A DNA stretch of 45,627 bases from Trueperaceae bacterium. Its GTDB lineage: Bacteria > Deinococcota > Deinococci > Deinococcales > Trueperaceae. Of the stretch, positions 1 to 7,965 are shown piece after piece. How positions within the stretch are numbered: the first letter of the stretch is position 1; every line of letters begins with the position of its first letter. The DNA lies in the NCBI GenBank assembly GCA_030147925.1, contig JASBUK010000091.1, positions 1-45,627 of the forward strand, read 5' to 3'. Under the pieces are notes generated by a model, which saw only the letters and a list, made by a program, of their open reading frames with translations, was not told the DNA's origin and did no database searches. The position numbers and the translations under genes are program-made.

Positions 1-2
1 TG

Positions 3-125
3 CGTCGCAGTGGTATGCGTTGGTCACATTCAGGCATCAACCGTATGGCAGCTCTGAGAGCTGAGTTCGCCTCCGCTAAGCCCATGCTCGACTTTCACGA
101 TGTTCGACTTGCTGCCTTCCCCTAA
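3..125 (+). pseudogene. Transposase C-terminal fragment, cut by the window edge
   Basis: An open frame enters from the left edge and stops at 123-125. It encodes about 40 residues ending in DVRLAAFP. The stretch SGMRWSHSGINRMAALRA resembles the extreme C-terminus of transposases of the ISKra4/ISLre2 kind (MRWS followed by an LRA motif), but the fragment is too short to fix the family. It lies next to two other transposase remnants. Whether the upstream part is intact cannot be seen from this window. Confidence 0.45.
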
Positions 126-169
126 ATCTTGGACGCACCCAGCAAAAAGTCAATTACCCCGTTTGCTAC

Positions 170-391
170 CTAGATACCTACAAGTAAGCCGGAATGAGCA
201 AGATTGTAAGCAGCGATTTTGAGATTTACTTTGGCTCTCAAGGAGCGAAACGTCTTGACTTGGGCGGTGTGTAGGTTGAATGAGCGCACCAGTGAAGAGA
301 AGGCTGTCTCTATGCGTTTTCTGAGGCGGCTAAGGGTCTTAGTCCAGCCCGTATCACGGGTCATATTCTTAAGTCTAACCTCAGTTCGGGG
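170..391 (-). pseudogene. DDE transposase C-terminal fragment
   Basis: The frame encodes RDTGWTKTLSRLRKRIETAF and continues to IAAYNLAHSG. RKRIET, then an F-L stretch, then AAYNL is the usual C-terminal glutamate region of IS4/IS5/IS982-type DDE transposases. The frame stays open a little upstream of its first ATG (to about 391-400), where it runs into the end of the IS982-like remnant. It therefore looks like a truncated second element abutting the first. No catalytic aspartates remain, so it is not functional. Confidence 0.55.
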
Positions 392-392
392 T

Positions 393-1239
393 TTAAATAA
401 GCACCGGTAGCTGGGCCAATTCCTGCGGCAGCCGGATGCAAGGCTTTTTAGGCTGAAGCGTATAGGCGATTAGTCCGGCGATAAGGTTGACAGCAAAGTC
501 AACGGGACTACGGTGGCGGCTGTGCTCAATTTGCGAAATGTTCTTAAGCTGATCATTAATGGTTTCGATGATGAAACGCTTGCGCAGCAAAAGCCTGTCT
601 GAGAGCAACATGAGCTGCCCCTTCATGTTCTTGCACAGTGAGGTGATTAGCTCAAGTCCTCGTTCAAAGAGTCTTTCGAACAGCGTTTGTGAGAGATAGC
701 CCTTATCAGCGAAGAGCTTGCCGAACAAGTTCTTGCTCATCTCAGGCAGTGGCTTACGGTCATCTACGTTGCCGTGAGTGAGATGAACCGCCAAGAGTTC
801 ACCTTGCCCATTAACTATCAGATGCAGTTTGAAACCAAAAAACCAGCCCACCGTACTACGACCTCGGGTTGCCAAATCACGCAAGACCTTGTGTCTGGTG
901 ATGCGTTGATTGTGACAAACGGCTAACGGCGTGCTGTCCACAAAGGCAATACCGCTACACTCTCCAAAGTGCTTTTTTAGATAAGCGCGAAGGAAAAAGC
1001 AGCACTCGTGGCAACAGCTCGATAAAACGGTTATAGCTAAGCAGGCCGGGGAATTCGCTTTAAGGCATCGATAGCAAAATGACAGGGCGAGGCATCCGGG
1101 AAGGGGCTTTGAGTTTGCGCCCATACAAAATTAGAGGCCAATACTGCTAAAAACAATGCCACAGTTTTTTTCATGTTCTTAAAGTCTAAGCCTCCGCCAA
1201 GCCGACAACGGTGTGGCTGTTTACGTTTGGCAAGCAAGA
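393..1239 (-). pseudogene. IS982-family transposase, frameshifted
   Basis: The downstream frame (393 to about 990) carries IS982 hallmarks in order: FVDSTPLAVC (first Asp), GWFFGFKLHLIVN, GNVDDRKPLPEM (second Asp region), LFADKGYLS, KRFIIETINDQLKN (Glu) and the EHSRHRS tail. The preceding family motif EFPGLLSYNRFIELLPRVL is present but in another frame, at about 1056-990. LAKRKQPHRCRL, resembling the N-terminal basic segment, is in a third frame up to about 1239. At least two frameshifts therefore separate the parts. I read this as a decayed insertion sequence; its exact ends were not found. A long ATG-initiated frame through the catalytic core (393-1124) exists but lacks the correct N-terminus. 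Confidence 0.75.
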
Positions 1240-1270
1240 ACCTTAAAGCCAGTAAGTTCTTGCTGCTAAC

Positions 1271-2278
1271 CTAACGATCACCTTCAACTTGGGCGATAAA
1301 GTCATGTGGATAAGGTGGCGAAAGCTTACTAGCAGCATTAAGTTTTTGCATTTGTGCGTCCGAGAGTTGCCAGCCGACAGCTCTTAAATTGGACTTGAGT
1401 TGCTCAAACGTTCTTACTCCAATAATGGGTGAGGTAATGCCTGCTTGATTCAAGACCCAATTGAGCGCCACTTGAGCCGGGGCATGGCCCGATTCATCAG
1501 CCACTTCGTGTAAGGCATCTAGCACCGTCCAGGTGTATTCATTGTTGTAATTACTCCAGCTCTCACTCCAGCCCTTTTCTTCGGCAATTTCAATGCGGCT
1601 GCCTTGTGGAGGCCCTGTCATCCCGCGCTTGAACTTGCCCGAGAGCCAACCGCCTCTTAAAGGACTCCAGGGAATGATGCCTAAACCCTCATTCTGACAA
1701 ACCGGGATTAAGTCCCATTCGGTTGAGCGACAGAGCAAATTGTACTGGGGCTGTAGACAGCTAAAAACTTCCCAGCCATTGCGGTAGCTTAAATCAATGG
1801 CTTTTTGCAGTTGCCAGCCGGTAAAGTTGCTTGCACCTATGTAGCGCACAAGCCCTCGTTCAACCAGGTTATCAAGAGCACTCAAGCTCTCCTCTAAAGG
1901 AGTACCGGCATCCCAGCAATGAAGTTGATAGAGATCGAGGTAATCTGTCTGTAAACGTTTTAAGCTTGCCTCGACCCCGGCCAGGATGTGTTTACGACTA
2001 AGGCCGACATCATTAGGGCCCTCCCCCATCGGAAAGCGTACCTTGGTGGCGATGACAAAATCATCCCGAACTTTGCCTTTTAGCCACCTGCCCACAATTT
2101 CTTCGGAGGCTCCTTGAATGTAAACATCAGCAGTATCGATAAAATTACCACCGGCTTCTACAAATTGGTCAAGAATTTTATGGCTGTCCCGCTCAGATGT
2201 TTCCCGCCCAAAGGTCATGGCACCCAAGCACAGTTCACTGACTTTTAGCCCGGTTCTTCCCAAATAGCAAAACTCCAT
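1271..2278 (-). CDS. Aldo/keto reductase
   Basis: NAD(P)H-dependent cytosolic oxidoreductase of the aldo/keto reductase superfamily, about 335 residues, the usual TIM-barrel length. The catalytic tetrad is visible: Asp48 and Tyr53 in FIDTADVY, Lys79 in ATKV and His120 in LYQLHCW. The start [21 protein letters not shown] and the C-terminal [12 protein letters not shown] segment are typical of the YajO/general stress protein 69-like branch. A GTG lies directly before the ATG. A GAGGTG Shine-Dalgarno sequence is better spaced for the ATG at 2278, so that start is preferred. The gene stands alone between the transposase graveyard and a repeat element. The substrate cannot be inferred. Confidence 0.9.
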   Translation of the reverse strand: MEFCYLGRTGLKVSELCLGAMTFGRETSERDSHKILDQFVEAGGNFIDTADVYIQGASEEIVGRWLKGKVRDDFVIATKVRFPMGEGPNDVGLSRKHILAGVEASLKRLQTDYLDLYQLHCWDAGTPLEESLSALDNLVERGLVRYIGASNFTGWQLQKAIDLSYRNGWEVFSCLQPQYNLLCRSTEWDLIPVCQNEGLGIIPWSPLRGGWLSGKFKRGMTGPPQGSRIEIAEEKGWSESWSNYNNEYTWTVLDALHEVADESGHAPAQVALNWVLNQAGITSPIIGVRTFEQLKSNLRAVGWQLSDAQMQKLNAASKLSPPYPHDFIAQVEGDR

Positions 2279-2325
2279 CACGTCACCTCATTTCCGTGTT
2301 TGTTTATAGCTTTATCTTACTGCTT

Positions 2326-2530
2326 GTTAAGTGGTGAGTAGTTGGTGGTTGGTGGTAGGTGGGAAAAACGTTTTTTAGAAAGCATTCCTACAAAGTTAGG
2401 TGTGAGGGGTTATGTCAATTCTCAATTACCCGATTCTTGCCCCCTCTAGAAAACCCCTGGTTTCTACTTCCTACTAACCACTTTCTACCTTTTACTCAAC
2501 ATCAATTTGGGAAGCCTTCACCACCTAGCT
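2326..2530. repeat. Intergenic MITE-like repeat, copy R1
   Basis: The left part is a run of GTGGTGAGTAGTTGGTGG-type words. The right part is the complementary TTTCTACTTCCTACTAACCA type, ending in CAATTTGGGAAGCCTTCACC. The same words recur at 4990-5268, 6919-7091, 26984-27222 and 30655-30735. The left terminus is not recognisable here. It lies in the divergent intergenic region between the aldo/keto reductase and the NAD(P)HX repair gene. Confidence 0.6.
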
Positions 2531-2559
2531 AAGTACGAATTCAGTAATAAAATACAAAT

Positions 2560-4059
2560 GTGAAACTGTTTACAGCCGCCGAGATGCGTGCAGCAGATAA
2601 AGCCGCAGCAGCCGCGGGTATCCCCTCGCTGCTACTAATGGAAACAGCAGGTCGCAAAGTAGCCAAAGACGCCATAGAGCACTTTCCCGAGGCAAAGCAG
2701 GTGTTGATTCTATGCGGCAAGGGAAATAATGGTGGAGACGGTTATGTCGTAGCCCGATATTTGCTTTTGGCCAGGAAAACTGTGCAGGTCTTAGCAACGG
2801 ATGCTCCGGGCTCGAGCGAAAGCCAAAGCATGCGTGCAGCGTATTTAGCCCATGAGCAAGCTCAGCTAAAACCACTGGATATCACTACACTAGACGACGC
2901 TCTGACAAACTCCCAACTCATCATTGACGGGCTTTTTGGCAGTGGCCTGAGCAGACCACTGACAGGCTTAGCTGTCAAGATAGTAACCACCGCTAATCAC
3001 AGCAAGCTACCGATCCTCAGCATCGACGTGCCCAGCGGCATTTTAGCTGATAGTAGCCAGATTCCTGGGTCACATATCCAGGCAAGTCGTACCTTACAAC
3101 TGGCCGGAGCCAAAATCGCCAGCGCCTTTTACCCGGCTCGATCTGCCTTTGGGGCTTGCCAACTTGTCGATATCGGTATTCCGGCGTCACTGCTTGATAA
3201 GCATGGCTCAGTGCAATTGCTGGACAAAGCAGCCAGCAAACTTGCTTTGCCAACGCGAACAGCCCAAAGCCACAAGTATCAGGTTGGTACAGTCCTGGTC
3301 ATTGCTGGTTCGCAAAATTATCAGGGCGCAGCAGAACTGGCCTGTCGCGCTGCGCTGCGTGCAGGGGCCGGGCTGGTCACTTTAGTCAGCGCAACAAGGC
3401 CGACAAACAGTTGGCCGGAAATCATCTTTCAACCGCTTGACTGGTCGCACGATGCCCTGGGTCAAATCAAGGCGCTGGACGCCAAACGACAGCAGGTGAG
3501 GGTAATTGGCCCTGGCCTAGCGGCAAAGGCTAACGACAAACTGCCCCAACTGATTCAGCAAAGCCCAGCAGCCACTGTGCTGGACGCCGCTGCCCTGCAA
3601 GCAAATGAAGCCTGGTTTGCAGCAGTACGTCAGCAGGGCAACTGTGTAATCACGCCTCATGTTGGCGAAGCGGCTAAGCTGTTAGGGGTCGCCAGCAAGG
3701 AAATAGAGGCTGAACCGCTGTTAGCGGCAAAAGAACTAGCGCAAAAGACTCAGGCTATTGTCGTGCTGAAAGGCCCGACGACGGTCATTGCCACGGCGGA
3801 TGGCAAGCTGGCAGTAAGCACGGCAGGGCATCCGGGCATGGCTACAGCCGGTGCCGGAGACGTGCTGGCTGGGTTGATTGGAGCCTGGCTGTGTGCTGCT
3901 AACGACATTTATGAGCGCGTTTGTGCCGCAGTCTTTGTCCATGGCTCAGCAGGTGAGCTGGCTGCCAAAAAGCAAGGGGACGGCCTAACTGCTGGCGATC
4001 TTATAGAGGCAATTCCGCAAGCCTGGTCAGAAATTGCTCATGGTAGGCTGCCTCTTTAG
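2560..4059 (+). CDS. nnr: Bifunctional NAD(P)HX epimerase/dehydratase
   Basis: Repairs hydrated NAD(P)H: the N-terminal domain epimerises NAD(P)HX and the C-terminal domain dehydrates it using ATP or ADP. The N-terminal YjeF_N part (residues 1 to about 215) shows MRAADKAAAAAGIPSLLLME and the GKGNNGGDG loop at 54-61. The C-terminal ribokinase-like part (about 235-499) shows VLVIAGSQNYQGAAELACRAAL, CVITPHVGEAAKLLG and GMATAGAGDVLAGLIG near 425-440. At 499 residues it has the normal length of the fused form. The start is GTG; an overlapping ATG at 2558 runs straight into TGA. The next gene, thrB, begins on the base after the stop codon, so the two are probably co-transcribed. Confidence 0.95.
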   Translation: MKLFTAAEMRAADKAAAAAGIPSLLLMETAGRKVAKDAIEHFPEAKQVLILCGKGNNGGDGYVVARYLLLARKTVQVLATDAPGSSESQSMRAAYLAHEQAQLKPLDITTLDDALTNSQLIIDGLFGSGLSRPLTGLAVKIVTTANHSKLPILSIDVPSGILADSSQIPGSHIQASRTLQLAGAKIASAFYPARSAFGACQLVDIGIPASLLDKHGSVQLLDKAASKLALPTRTAQSHKYQVGTVLVIAGSQNYQGAAELACRAALRAGAGLVTLVSATRPTNSWPEIIFQPLDWSHDALGQIKALDAKRQQVRVIGPGLAAKANDKLPQLIQQSPAATVLDAAALQANEAWFAAVRQQGNCVITPHVGEAAKLLGVASKEIEAEPLLAAKELAQKTQAIVVLKGPTTVIATADGKLAVSTAGHPGMATAGAGDVLAGLIGAWLCAANDIYERVCAAVFVHGSAGELAAKKQGDGLTAGDLIEAIPQAWSEIAHGRLPL

Positions 4060-4977
4060 ATGATTTCGATTCGCGTTCCTGCTACCAGCGCCAATTTAGG
4101 CCCCGGTTTTGACTGTCTCGGCTTGGCCGTTAACCTCTTTCTGGAAGTCAAACTTACACTCTCTGAGCGTGATGGCTTGAGCTATCACGGTCAGGGGCAA
4201 CTTGCTGACACGGCAGACAATCTGATACACCAGGGATTTCGCGCCGCCTTTGCTGCCTGTGATAAGAGTGCTCCCACCGCGCATTTTGAGGCCCATAATC
4301 CCATTCCACTTGCCCGTGGTTTGGGGTCTTCTTCTGCTGCGCTGGTCGCCGGAGTCGCCTTGGCCGATGTACTGCTGGGGCACCGTCTTGGCCGCGAAGG
4401 TATTTTTCAACTTGCCGCCCAAATCGAAGGACATCCAGATAACGTGGCCCCGGCGATTTTTGGGGGCTTTACCGTAGCAGCCTTAACTGCCCAGGGAAAC
4501 TACCTCTACCAGGCGCTCCCGATACCCAAAAATTGGCAGTTTATCTTTGCCGTGCCCGATTTTGAGTTACTCACCAGTCAGGCAAGAACCGTTCTGCCGG
4601 AAACTTATTCGCGTGCCGATGTAATCTTTACCTCCAGCCGCAGCGCCCTGTGGACAGCGGCGGTGGCACTAAATAAACCTGAACTTTTGACTGTAGCGGC
4701 TCAGGATGTGCTGCATGAGCCTTACCGCGAGGCTCTGATAACGGGTTTTAGCGCTTGCCGACAAAGTTTGAGTAATGCGGGTGCCACTGCCGTTTATCTC
4801 TCGGGAGCCGGGCCTACCGTGGCCGCTATTAGCTTAGACGACAGCACGACCAAACGCTGCAAGGCGGTGATGCGTGATTTTATCGGTACAGGTGGTCGCA
4901 TTTACGAGCTAAGCACCAGCGAGGGCTTTAGTTATCTCGATGCTTCAGCTAAGGTCGCGAGCAAACCGATTCTCTAG
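4060..4977 (+). CDS. thrB: Homoserine kinase
   Basis: GHMP-family kinase that phosphorylates L-homoserine with ATP in threonine biosynthesis. The N-terminus ISIRVPATSANLGPGFDCLG is the homoserine kinase signature. PLARGLGSSSAAL (about 83-95) is the GHMP ATP-binding loop. EGHPDNVAPAIFGGF and a C-terminal LSGAGPTVAAI glycine motif follow. The length of 305 residues is standard. The ATG directly follows the TAG of nnr (TAGATG), pointing to translational coupling. No thrC or hom gene is in the window. Confidence 0.95.
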   Translation: MISIRVPATSANLGPGFDCLGLAVNLFLEVKLTLSERDGLSYHGQGQLADTADNLIHQGFRAAFAACDKSAPTAHFEAHNPIPLARGLGSSSAALVAGVALADVLLGHRLGREGIFQLAAQIEGHPDNVAPAIFGGFTVAALTAQGNYLYQALPIPKNWQFIFAVPDFELLTSQARTVLPETYSRADVIFTSSRSALWTAAVALNKPELLTVAAQDVLHEPYREALITGFSACRQSLSNAGATAVYLSGAGPTVAAISLDDSTTKRCKAVMRDFIGTGGRIYELSTSEGFSYLDASAKVASKPIL

Positions 4978-4989
4978 AAAGCTGAAAAG

Positions 4990-5268
4990 AAGTGAATGAT
5001 GGGTAGTTAGTAGTGAGTGGTGGGTAGTAGGTAGAAAAAAGCATTTCTAGGGGATTTACTCAATTTTGTGTATGCAACCTCTCCAGCAGTCTATCACCAA
5101 AGAGCTGGGCAAACCAGTTGAGGGCTTTTTTCCAATTCGGTTGGGAAAGCGCCTTTGAGTTTGACCGATTTCTTGAGGCTGTAATTTAAGGATTCAATAA
5201 CGTTGGTGGTGTAGATTGCCCCATTTTCTAAAACCACCTCCCACTTCCTACTTACCACTTACCCTTCT
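4990..5268. repeat. Composite intergenic repeat, copy R2, with IS256 remnant inside
   Basis: The left arm (about 4993-5035) is a GGGTAGTTAGTAGTGAGTGG-type sequence. The right arm (about 5231-5267) is the inverse CACTTCCTACTTACCACTTA type. Between them lies a 3' remnant of an IS256-type transposase gene. The arms use the same vocabulary as the MITE-like copies elsewhere. The stretch sits between thrB and trpE, which converge. Confidence 0.55.
5060..5222 (-). pseudogene. IS256-family transposase C-terminal remnant
   Basis: Reading the minus strand from 5222, one frame gives IYTTNVIESLNYSLKKSVKL followed by KGAFP, the C-terminal signature of IS256 (Mutator-type) transposases. After an internal deletion a second frame gives NWKKALNWFAQLFGDRL and stops at 5060-5062, matching the family's last helix. 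The first segment is the same protein sequence as the remnant at 45250-45600. The two therefore derive from one element type and this copy carries an internal deletion. Confidence 0.7.
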
Positions 5269-5271
5269 CTA

Positions 5272-6708
5272 CTAACTTAGCCCTTCTATGGCCATTTCAA
5301 CGGCTTTGCGGAGTGCCGCTAGTTTGTTAAGGGATTCGTTGTATTCAAATTCGGGGTCGGAATCGGCTACTACGCCGCCACCTGCTTGCAGATGAATTTT
5401 GCCCTTGGTAATCACAAAGGTTCGCAGTGTAAGGGCCATATCCATTGCCCCGCTTACGCTCAGGTAGCCAAAAGCGCCGGCATAGGGGCCGCGACGAGTG
5501 GGCTCGAGCTCCTCAATAATTTCCATGGCCCGAATTTTGGGCGCGCCGCTGGCCGTGCCCATCGGCAAAGTGCTGGCCAAAGCATCTAAGGGCGTTTTGT
5601 CTTTGGCAAGTTCGCCGCTTACCGTCGAAACGATGTGCATGACATGGCTGTAGCGCTCGATACGCATGAGGTCTGTCACCTTCACACTGCCAAACTTGCA
5701 GACCCGGCCCAAATCATTGCGGCCCAAATCCACCAGCATGATGTGCTCGGCACGCTCCTTTTCGTCGGCAAGTAGTTCTTCGGCCAGTGCCTGGTCCTCG
5801 TCGGGAGTAGCTCCCCGGGGGCGCGTACCGGCAATTGGCCGCGTCTCCACGTAACTGCCGTCACTGCTAACCAAGCTCTCCGGGCTGCTAGCTACCAGCG
5901 TCACCGGGCCAAGGTCCAGATAACCCAGATACGGACTTGGGTTGATAGTGCGCAAGGCACGGTAAAGCGCAAAGGGATGCACGCCTAACTCAGCACTGAG
6001 TCGCTGACTCGGCACCACCTGAAAGACGTCACCAGCATGAATATAGTCAACCGCCCTGGCTACCGCCGCCATAAAACCTTCCCGGCTGAAATTGCTCTGA
6101 AATTCAACCCTGCGCCCGGCCCGGTCTCCCGGCACACCCGGCAGAGGCCCACGCAAACGTTGATAGAGCGTTTCAACCAGTGCATTCGCCCTTGCTATGT
6201 CGGCTTCATCATCGACTTCGGCGGCTACCACAATAAACAAACGGTGTTTGAGATGATCAAAGATAATCAGCGCTTCGGGTTCAATAAAAAGCAAATCAGG
6301 GATATTTAATTCGTCAGGATTATCGTCAGGCAGGTTTTCATAAAGCCTGATCAGGTCATAACTGGCATAACCCACCGCCCCCGTCCAAAAGTCCGGCAGC
6401 GCCGGGTCATGCTGCGCCTCGCGAACGGTCTGATCCCAGAGAACCTGCAAGGGGTCGGCAGATTCAAAGGTCTCCACATTTTCTGCGGTGGTGATTTTTA
6501 CTTGTGAACCTTTGGCTTCGATACGCCGGCGCTCGCCCGTACCGATAAAAGAGTAGCGTGCTAACGACAGGCCCTGTTCGACGCTTTCAAGCAAAAAGGC
6601 AGGATGACCGGCCACCTTTAAATAGGCAGTCAACGGCGTCTCTAAATCGGCAAGGATTTCTTTGTAAACGGGTTTAATAGCGGCACGTGATGCAGTTTTT
6701 ACAATCAA
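5272..6708 (-). CDS. trpE: Anthranilate synthase component I
   Basis: Converts chorismate to anthranilate with the glutaminase TrpG, the first step of tryptophan synthesis. LLES at 39-42 is the tryptophan feedback-binding motif. The chorismate-binding domain contains GDVFQVVPSQRL, YVETRPIAGTRPRG, DLGRNDLGRV and GAPKIRAMEIIEELEPTRRG, all characteristic. The 478 residues are normal for a stand-alone subunit. The start is TTG (TTG ATT GTA), supported by a GAGGG Shine-Dalgarno six bases upstream. No trpG or other trp gene lies beside it. About 400 bp of upstream non-coding DNA holds an inverted repeat and a MITE-like element. Confidence 0.95.
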   Translation of the reverse strand: MIVKTASRAAIKPVYKEILADLETPLTAYLKVAGHPAFLLESVEQGLSLARYSFIGTGERRRIEAKGSQVKITTAENVETFESADPLQVLWDQTVREAQHDPALPDFWTGAVGYASYDLIRLYENLPDDNPDELNIPDLLFIEPEALIIFDHLKHRLFIVVAAEVDDEADIARANALVETLYQRLRGPLPGVPGDRAGRRVEFQSNFSREGFMAAVARAVDYIHAGDVFQVVPSQRLSAELGVHPFALYRALRTINPSPYLGYLDLGPVTLVASSPESLVSSDGSYVETRPIAGTRPRGATPDEDQALAEELLADEKERAEHIMLVDLGRNDLGRVCKFGSVKVTDLMRIERYSHVMHIVSTVSGELAKDKTPLDALASTLPMGTASGAPKIRAMEIIEELEPTRRGPYAGAFGYLSVSGAMDMALTLRTFVITKGKIHLQAGGGVVADSDPEFEYNESLNKLAALRKAVEMAIEGLS

Positions 6709-6841
6709 GATAGACCCTCATTTTCGTTGGAGATGTTTTTTACTAGCGTCCTTTAATACAGCTTATCAAGGTCTTTAACGCCATCGCCCCAAAACACCAG
6801 TCCAAGAAAAAGAGTTAAACATAGCTCAAGTATAACCCAGA

Positions 6842-6893
6842 GCACTCTGCCGGAGTTCTGGGACCTAACGATAAAAAACGTACCGCAGAGTGC
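6842..6893. other. Inverted repeat in the trpE upstream region
   Basis: GCACTCTGC at 6842-6850 is exactly complementary to GCAGAGTGC at 6885-6893, with a 34-base loop between. It lies about 135-185 bases before the trpE start. It could fold in a trpE leader or be a binding site. No leader peptide with tandem Trp codons was found. Confidence 0.4.
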
Positions 6894-6918
6894 GTTTCTC
6901 AACTTTGTCTAATAAAAC

Positions 6919-7091
6919 GGTGGTGTACCACCAGTAGTGAGTGGTGGGTAGTAGGTAGTTTGTAGGAGAATCTCCACTCTCCCCATTCCCTAAAAAACCC
7001 AGGATCGAGGAATGTGGAGCGGGGAGCGAAGAGCCAGCTTACTCTATTCCCTTATCCTCGTTCCCCTCAACACCCAATTTGGGACACCTTC
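6919..7091. mobile_element. MITE-like element with 8-bp target duplication, copy R3
   Basis: The element is 173 bp, beginning GGTGGTGTACCACC and ending CAATTTGGGACACCTTC. The termini form an imperfect inverted repeat (GGTGGTGTACC against GAAGGTGTCCC). It is flanked on both sides by AATAAAAC (6911-6918 and 7092-7099), an exact 8-bp direct repeat as expected for a target-site duplication. The interior holds the GTAGTGAGTGGTGGGTAGTA words shared with other copies. It has no coding capacity. It lies between trpE and fabI. Confidence 0.75.
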
Positions 7092-7106
7092 AATAAAACT
7101 GCTTTT

Positions 7107-7901
7107 TTAGTCTTCGCTTGGTTCTAAAAACATGCCAATGGCATGAAAACCGGCGTCTACATAGATGGTTTCCCCGGTAATGCCGCCACCCAGTTGGTCT
7201 GCAATAAGTGACAGGGCCAAACCGGCGACTTCTTCTTGGGTGATATTGCGTTTGAGCATGGACTGGGCACCGGCTTTTGAGTACATATCACCAAAACCGG
7301 CAATACTCCGCGCGGCAATGGTTCGTACAGGCCCGGCACTAATGGCGTTTACGCGTACACCCTGAGGGCCTAAGTCATAAGCTAAAAAGCGTACGCTGGC
7401 CTCTAAAGCCGCCTTGGCCACACCCATCATGTTGTAGTGCGGCACTACGCGCTCGGCTGCTAAGTAGCTCAGGGTGATAATGCTCCCGCCTGCGCTCATC
7501 AGCGGCTGCGCCCGCTGCGCTATGGCTACCAGTGAGTATGCTGAAACATCCATGGCAGTGTGCCAGTCACTACGCTGGGTCTGATAAAAGGGTGCTTCAA
7601 AAGTAGTCGGCGGGGCATAAGCTACTGAATGCACGATGAAATCAAGCGTGCCAAAGTTCTTCTCCAGGGTATTAAACACAGCATCGAGTTCATCGTCTTT
7701 GCTGACGTCGCAAGCCATTAGCAGCGGGTCCTGGAAATCCTTAGTCAGCTTTTCTATGGTTTCTTTAAGGCGTTCGCCCTGATAGCCAAAGGCTAGTCTG
7801 GCCCCGGCCTGATGCAGCGTTTCGGCAATCGCCCAGGCGATAGAACGCTTGTTGGTAACACCAAAAACAATGCCTTTTTTACCCTTTAAGTCAATCAACA
7901 T
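7107..7901 (-). CDS. fabI: Enoyl-[acyl-carrier-protein] reductase (NADH)
   Basis: Last reduction step of fatty-acid elongation and the triclosan target enzyme. At 264 residues it has the FabI SDR fold. The N-terminus shows GIVFGVTNKRSIAWAIAETL, the atypical FabI nucleotide-binding loop. The catalytic residues Tyr146, Tyr156 and Lys163 (LSYLAAERVVPHYNMMGVAKAAL) fall at the same numbers as in the E. coli enzyme. AYSLVAIAQRA and SAGPVRTIAARSI are further family motifs. The ATG is preceded by GAGGAG. It is followed on the same strand only after a gap and the MITE, so it is probably monocistronic or co-transcribed with the upstream regulator gene, 64 bp away. Confidence 0.96.
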   Translation of the reverse strand: MLIDLKGKKGIVFGVTNKRSIAWAIAETLHQAGARLAFGYQGERLKETIEKLTKDFQDPLLMACDVSKDDELDAVFNTLEKNFGTLDFIVHSVAYAPPTTFEAPFYQTQRSDWHTAMDVSAYSLVAIAQRAQPLMSAGGSIITLSYLAAERVVPHYNMMGVAKAALEASVRFLAYDLGPQGVRVNAISAGPVRTIAARSIAGFGDMYSKAGAQSMLKRNITQEEVAGLALSLIADQLGGGITGETIYVDAGFHAIGMFLEPSED

Positions 7902-7965
7902 AATGGCTCCTCGATGCTAAAGCTTAAGATGTTTGGCACCCTGTGGGCAAATATTTATATCAAGC

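Noticed and set aside
1037-1174. Minus-strand reading MKKTVALFLAVLASNFVWAQ that looks like a Sec signal peptide
   Set aside because: It lies inside the frameshifted N-terminal part of the IS982 remnant, stops after about 45 residues with no mature domain and has no ribosome site; probably a chance reading.
6919-6940. GGTGGTGTACCACC read as a T-box-like (GGTGG-ACC) element upstream of trpE
   Set aside because: It recurs as the terminus of MITE copies in unrelated places and lacks the specifier loop and terminator of a T-box.
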